The notes under the pieces: model-generated | What the model was told of the DNA's origin: nothing | Database searches by the model: none | Seen by the model: only the letters and a program-made list of their open reading frames with translations | In this document: positions 60,791-64,000 of the stretch, in pieces | Layout of the letters: every line of letters begins with the position of its first letter | Numbering within the stretch: position 1 is the first letter of the stretch | Source: an uncultured Lachnospiraceae bacterium | GTDB taxonomy: Bacteria; Bacillota; Clostridia; Lachnospirales; Lachnospiraceae | Direction: 5' to 3' | DNA length: 64,000 bases | Assembly: GCA_947169385.1 (NCBI GenBank) | Contig: CAMVPR010000007.1 | Location: 18,466-82,465, forward strand | Made by a program: the position numbers and the translations under genes

Positions 60791-62899
60791 ATGGGCGTTA
60801 AGATAGGAAAGGGTATTGTGAAGTTTAGAGTTCCAATATTCATTATCTCGCTTATATTACTTATTCCTGCTGCGATTGGTTATCTTAAGACTAAGGTTAA
60901 TTATGATATCTTATCATATCTTCCTAAGGATATAGAGACTATGGTTGGGCAGGATATCATGCTTGATGAGTTTGGAACCGGAGCTTTCTCAATGGTTATG
61001 GTTGACGGGATGGAGCTTCAGGATGTTTCGGAGCTTAAGAAGAAGATTGAGGATGTTGACCACGTCAATAAGGTTGTGTGGTATGACTCATTTGCAGATT
61101 TATCGGTGCCGATGAGTATGATTCCCGATGAGCTATATAATAAGTTCAATAACGGTGATTCAACGATGATGATGATTACTTATGACACCGGAACTTCTGA
61201 TTCGGAGACAATGCAAGCTATTAAGGATATCAGAAAGCTTACTACGACTCAGGTTTATGTAAGCGGCATGTCAGCGGTTGTTGCCGATACCAAGGATCTA
61301 TGTGATAAGGAGACACCGATATATGTTGCTATAGCGGTTGCTTTATCATTTCTTGTATTATCGCTTACAATGGATTCATTTATCATACCGTTGTTGTTCT
61401 TGTTAAGTATAGGAATGGCTATAGTATATAATCTTGGTACCAATCTTTTTTTGGGACAGATTTCATATATCACCAAGGCGCTTACCGCGGTGTTGCAGCT
61501 CGGAGTTACAATGGATTATTCAATCTTCTTGTGGCACAGCTACAAGGAATATCAGGAGAGATATCCGGGTGAGAAAGATAGAGCAATGGGACATGCGATA
61601 TCTAATACATTTACATCGGTGTTCGGTAGTTCATTTACTACGATTGCAGGTTTCATTTCCCTATGTTTTATGAGCTTTACGTTGGGTCTTGATCTTGGAA
61701 TAGTCATGGCTAAGGGTGTATTAATCGGTGTTGTTGCTTGTGTTACCGTGCTTCCTTCAATGATTATGATATTTGACAAGGCGATTGAGAAGACATCTCA
61801 TAAGACCTTGCTTCCAAGTTTTGAATTTGCGTCAAGATTCGTTACTAAGCATTATGTAATCTTTGCAGTTCTTTTGGTTGTGCTTATTGTTCCTGCTATA
61901 TATTGTTACAGAAATACAGGCGTGTATTACAATCTTGATTCGACTCTTCCTGAGGAACTGGAGTGTATTCAGGCAAATGAAAAACTGTCCGAGCAGTTTA
62001 ATATGAACGCTGTAGACATGATTCTTATTAATTCTTCAGTTGACGATAAGGACGTCAGAGAGATGTGCGATAAGATAGAGGATGTTGACGGTATGTCATT
62101 TGTTATCGGATTAGATAACATTGTCGGGCCTACAATTCCAAAGGATATGCTTCCTGATAGAATCAAGGAGATATTTGAGAGCAAGGATTACAAGATGATT
62201 CTTGCCGGAACTGAATACAAGGTTGCTTCTGATGAAGTTAACAAGCAGTGTTCGGTTCTTTCGGATATTATAAAATCTTACGACAAGAACGGTATGTTGG
62301 TTGGTGAAGCGCCTTGTACGAAGGATCTCATCGATATTACAGATACGGATTTCAAGACGGTTAGCATTGTGTCGATTGGAGTAATATTTATCCTGATATT
62401 CTTCATTTTCAAATCAATATCGCTTCCGATTATTCTTGTTGCAACTATTGAATTTGCTATATTTATTAACATGGGTATTCCTTACCTCACCGGTACGAAG
62501 CTTCCTTTCGTTGCTTCGATTGTTATAGGAACCATACAGCTTGGTTCGACTGTGGATTACGCTATATTAATGACTACCCGTTATAAGAAAGAGAGAGGAC
62601 TTGGCAAGAGCAAGAAAGAGGCTGTTTCGATTGCTCATGGTGCTTCAATCGATTCGATTATTGTAAGTGCGCTGTCGTTCTTCTCGGCTACATTTGGTGT
62701 AGGTGTATATTCTGAGATAGATATGATCAGTTCTCTATGTATATTGATGTCAAGGGGCGCAATTATCAGTATGTTTGTCGTACTTCTTATTCTGCCTTCA
62801 ATGTTTATGATTTTTGATAAGGTTATATGCGCGACAAGTATTGGTTTTAAGCCTAAGAATAAGAGTATCAGTCCTAAGAATACTTCTATAGAAGCGTAA
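60791..62899 (+). CDS. MMPL/RND-family exporter
   Basis: The 702-residue protein has the duplicated RND layout: a membrane segment near residue 20, an extracellular domain, five or six segments (about 185-355), a second such half from about residue 370. Each half contains the RND-like GxxxDY element (QLGVTMDYSIFLWHSYKE; QLGSTVDYAILMTTRYKKE), whose Asp-Tyr pairs carry protons in MmpL transporters. It is one of the MMPL proteins common in Bacillota; substrates are mostly unknown. The ATG at 60791 follows AAGGAGG by 8 bases; the frame is open upstream through operator 2 but that start is rejected. A secreted YhgE-like gene follows in the same direction. Confidence 0.9.
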   Translation: MGVKIGKGIVKFRVPIFIISLILLIPAAIGYLKTKVNYDILSYLPKDIETMVGQDIMLDEFGTGAFSMVMVDGMELQDVSELKKKIEDVDHVNKVVWYDSFADLSVPMSMIPDELYNKFNNGDSTMMMITYDTGTSDSETMQAIKDIRKLTTTQVYVSGMSAVVADTKDLCDKETPIYVAIAVALSFLVLSLTMDSFIIPLLFLLSIGMAIVYNLGTNLFLGQISYITKALTAVLQLGVTMDYSIFLWHSYKEYQERYPGEKDRAMGHAISNTFTSVFGSSFTTIAGFISLCFMSFTLGLDLGIVMAKGVLIGVVACVTVLPSMIMIFDKAIEKTSHKTLLPSFEFASRFVTKHYVIFAVLLVVLIVPAIYCYRNTGVYYNLDSTLPEELECIQANEKLSEQFNMNAVDMILINSSVDDKDVREMCDKIEDVDGMSFVIGLDNIVGPTIPKDMLPDRIKEIFESKDYKMILAGTEYKVASDEVNKQCSVLSDIIKSYDKNGMLVGEAPCTKDLIDITDTDFKTVSIVSIGVIFILIFFIFKSISLPIILVATIEFAIFINMGIPYLTGTKLPFVASIVIGTIQLGSTVDYAILMTTRYKKERGLGKSKKEAVSIAHGASIDSIIVSALSFFSATFGVGVYSEIDMISSLCILMSRGAIISMFVVLLILPSMFMIFDKVICATSIGFKPKNKSISPKNTSIEA

Positions 62900-62929
62900 G
62901 TATATGAATGATAGAAAGGAGTCTTACTT

Positions 62930-64000
62930 ATGAAGACGGTTTATAAGAGAGTTTTAGCAATAGTTATGGCGATTGCGGTTGCATTTTCATTCTGTAACGT
63001 ATCTAATATTTCAAGTTCGAACGTTATTGCAAATGCTACCAAAGAAGATAAAGATCAGCTTAAAGACGCGATTGATTCCACCAAGAGCAGTGATGATGTC
63101 AATAAATCAGAGACTGTATATGTTAAGGCAGACGCCAATGGAGGTGTGACCGAAATTACAGTATCAGACTGGCTCAAGAATCCTGAGGGTGCTGATGTTT
63201 TAGAGGATGCTTCTGATCTTACTGACATTGAAAATGTTAAAGGTAAGGAGGAGTTCGAAGGTTCTTCTGATACAATGAAGTGGCATGCCAACGGTAATGA
63301 CATTTATTATCAGGGCAAGACCGATAAGGAGCTTCCCGTTGATGTAAATATTTCTTATAAGTTAAATGGCAAGGAAGTTACCGCTGAAGAGATTGCGGGA
63401 CAGAGTGGCGACGTGGAGATAACATTTACCTATAAGAACAAGGAGACCAGGAAGGTTAAGGTTGATAATAAGGAATACAATGTTAATGTTCCTTTTACTG
63501 TAATGAGTGGCATGATTCTTAAGGGTAAGAATTTTTCAAATGTAACTGTTGATAACGGTAAAGTAATATCTGACGGCGACAAGAGCATAATTGTAGGATA
63601 CGCTATGCCCGGACTTTCAGACAGCTTAAAGCTTTCTGATTTCGAGTCAACCAAGGACGTTGAGATTCCTGAGTCTGTGACGGTTAAGGCAGAAGCTAAC
63701 AAGTTCAAGCTTGATATGACTATGACTGTTATTTCTACTAATCTTTTGGATAGCGTTGATATTACTAATGTTAATTCTATCGATGATATCAAAGATGATT
63801 TGGAAGAACTCAATGACGCTTCTAATCAGTTGGTTGATGGTACTGGAGATCTTAAGAAGGGCGCTGATAAGCTCAATGACAAGTTCTCTGATTATTCTGA
63901 CGGAGTTAAGACACTTGTTAAAGGACTTAACAGTGCAGGTGATGGAACAGACAAGCTTTATGACGGTGCTTCAAGTCTTTCAAGCGGAGCTAAGAAGCTC
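62930..64000 (+). CDS. Secreted YhgE/Pip-like protein (partial, 3' end outside window)
   Basis: The frame runs from the ATG at 62930 (AAAGGAG 8 bases upstream) to the right edge without a stop; 357 residues are visible. A signal peptide or N-terminal anchor (about 1-35) is followed by two beta-rich domains and, from about residue 285, helical repeats with the pattern LxxGADKLND, VKTLVKGLNS and LYDGASSLSSGAKKL, typical of the heptad region of YhgE/Pip-type proteins. It lies 30 bases behind the MMPL gene, so it is probably co-expressed and under the same TetR control. YhgE-like proteins often neighbour MMPL genes; a joint export role is inferred. Confidence 0.8.
   Translation, partial: MKTVYKRVLAIVMAIAVAFSFCNVSNISSSNVIANATKEDKDQLKDAIDSTKSSDDVNKSETVYVKADANGGVTEITVSDWLKNPEGADVLEDASDLTDIENVKGKEEFEGSSDTMKWHANGNDIYYQGKTDKELPVDVNISYKLNGKEVTAEEIAGQSGDVEITFTYKNKETRKVKVDNKEYNVNVPFTVMSGMILKGKNFSNVTVDNGKVISDGDKSIIVGYAMPGLSDSLKLSDFESTKDVEIPESVTVKAEANKFKLDMTMTVISTNLLDSVDITNVNSIDDIKDDLEELNDASNQLVDGTGDLKKGADKLNDKFSDYSDGVKTLVKGLNSAGDGTDKLYDGASSLSSGAKKL

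Overview
The window reads as chromosomal DNA of an AT-rich, low-GC member of the Bacillota, most likely a Clostridia/Lachnospiraceae relative. The evidence is gene order and family content: gap-pgk-tpiA, secG-rnr-smpB-ssrA, rplU-prp-rpmA-obgE-yhbY-nadD-yqeK-rsfS with an upstream radical-SAM/DUF2344/RNase G block, a ytfI/ytfJ-like sporulation pair, Gram-positive lipoproteins, strong AGGAGG ribosome sites and sigma-A-type promoters. No rRNA, tRNA, CRISPR array, transposase, integrase or phage gene was seen. Species-level identity cannot be given from this sequence alone.

Layout. 1-2.7 kb: a truncated membrane-protein tail, a flavin reductase-rubredoxin fusion and a DUF4143-type ATPase behind a large palindromic promoter. 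2.8-6.7 kb: an envelope block (O-antigen-ligase-like membrane protein, UDP-galactopyranose mutase, signal peptidase I with a C-terminal extension). 6.7-9.9 kb: lower glycolysis (gap, pgk, tpiA). 10-13.6 kb: protein export and RNA quality control (secG, rnr, smpB, tmRNA). 13.6-21.2 kb: envelope and sensing genes (two lipoproteins, a two-component system, CheV, a long acidic membrane protein). 21.2-22.6 kb: hisH-hisF alone. 22.6-29.8 kb, minus strand: a 1405-residue dehydratase-activase-like protein, an ABC-F ATPase and a CNNM/CBS protein. 30.1-31.9 kb: corA and a rhomboid-like membrane protein. 31.95-32.24 kb: a four-copy 72-bp palindrome array abutting the pyruvate kinase ribosome site. 33.7-37 kb: two unknown genes, a DUF2953 protein and a YtfJ/GerW homologue. 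37.2-42 kb: rpmB (minus), Asp23, FakA-like, recG. 42-48.3 kb: trigger-factor-like lipoprotein, radical SAM, DUF2344, a secreted Asn/Trp-rich protein, RNase G. 48.4-55 kb: DHH phosphohydrolase, small alarmone synthetase, rRNA methyltransferase, secreted CotH protein. 55.1-59.9 kb: the rplU-to-rsfS ribosome-assembly operon. 60-64 kb: divergent TetR and an MMPL exporter followed by a YhgE-like secreted protein cut by the window edge.

The genes mostly serve housekeeping: central carbon flow, translation and ribosome maturation, trans-translation and RNA turnover, and envelope building. The accessory features that stand out are the ABC-F protein whose two ATP sites look intact and dead respectively, the palindrome array in the pyk leader with stray copies elsewhere (one overlapping an alternative start codon), the TetR regulator with two identical operators bracketing an exporter promoter, a 33-bp palindrome enclosing the promoter of the DUF4143 ATPase, and a secreted Asn/Trp-rich protein inserted into an RNA-processing operon. 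None of these amounts to a clearly new multi-gene system; they are presented as testable observations.
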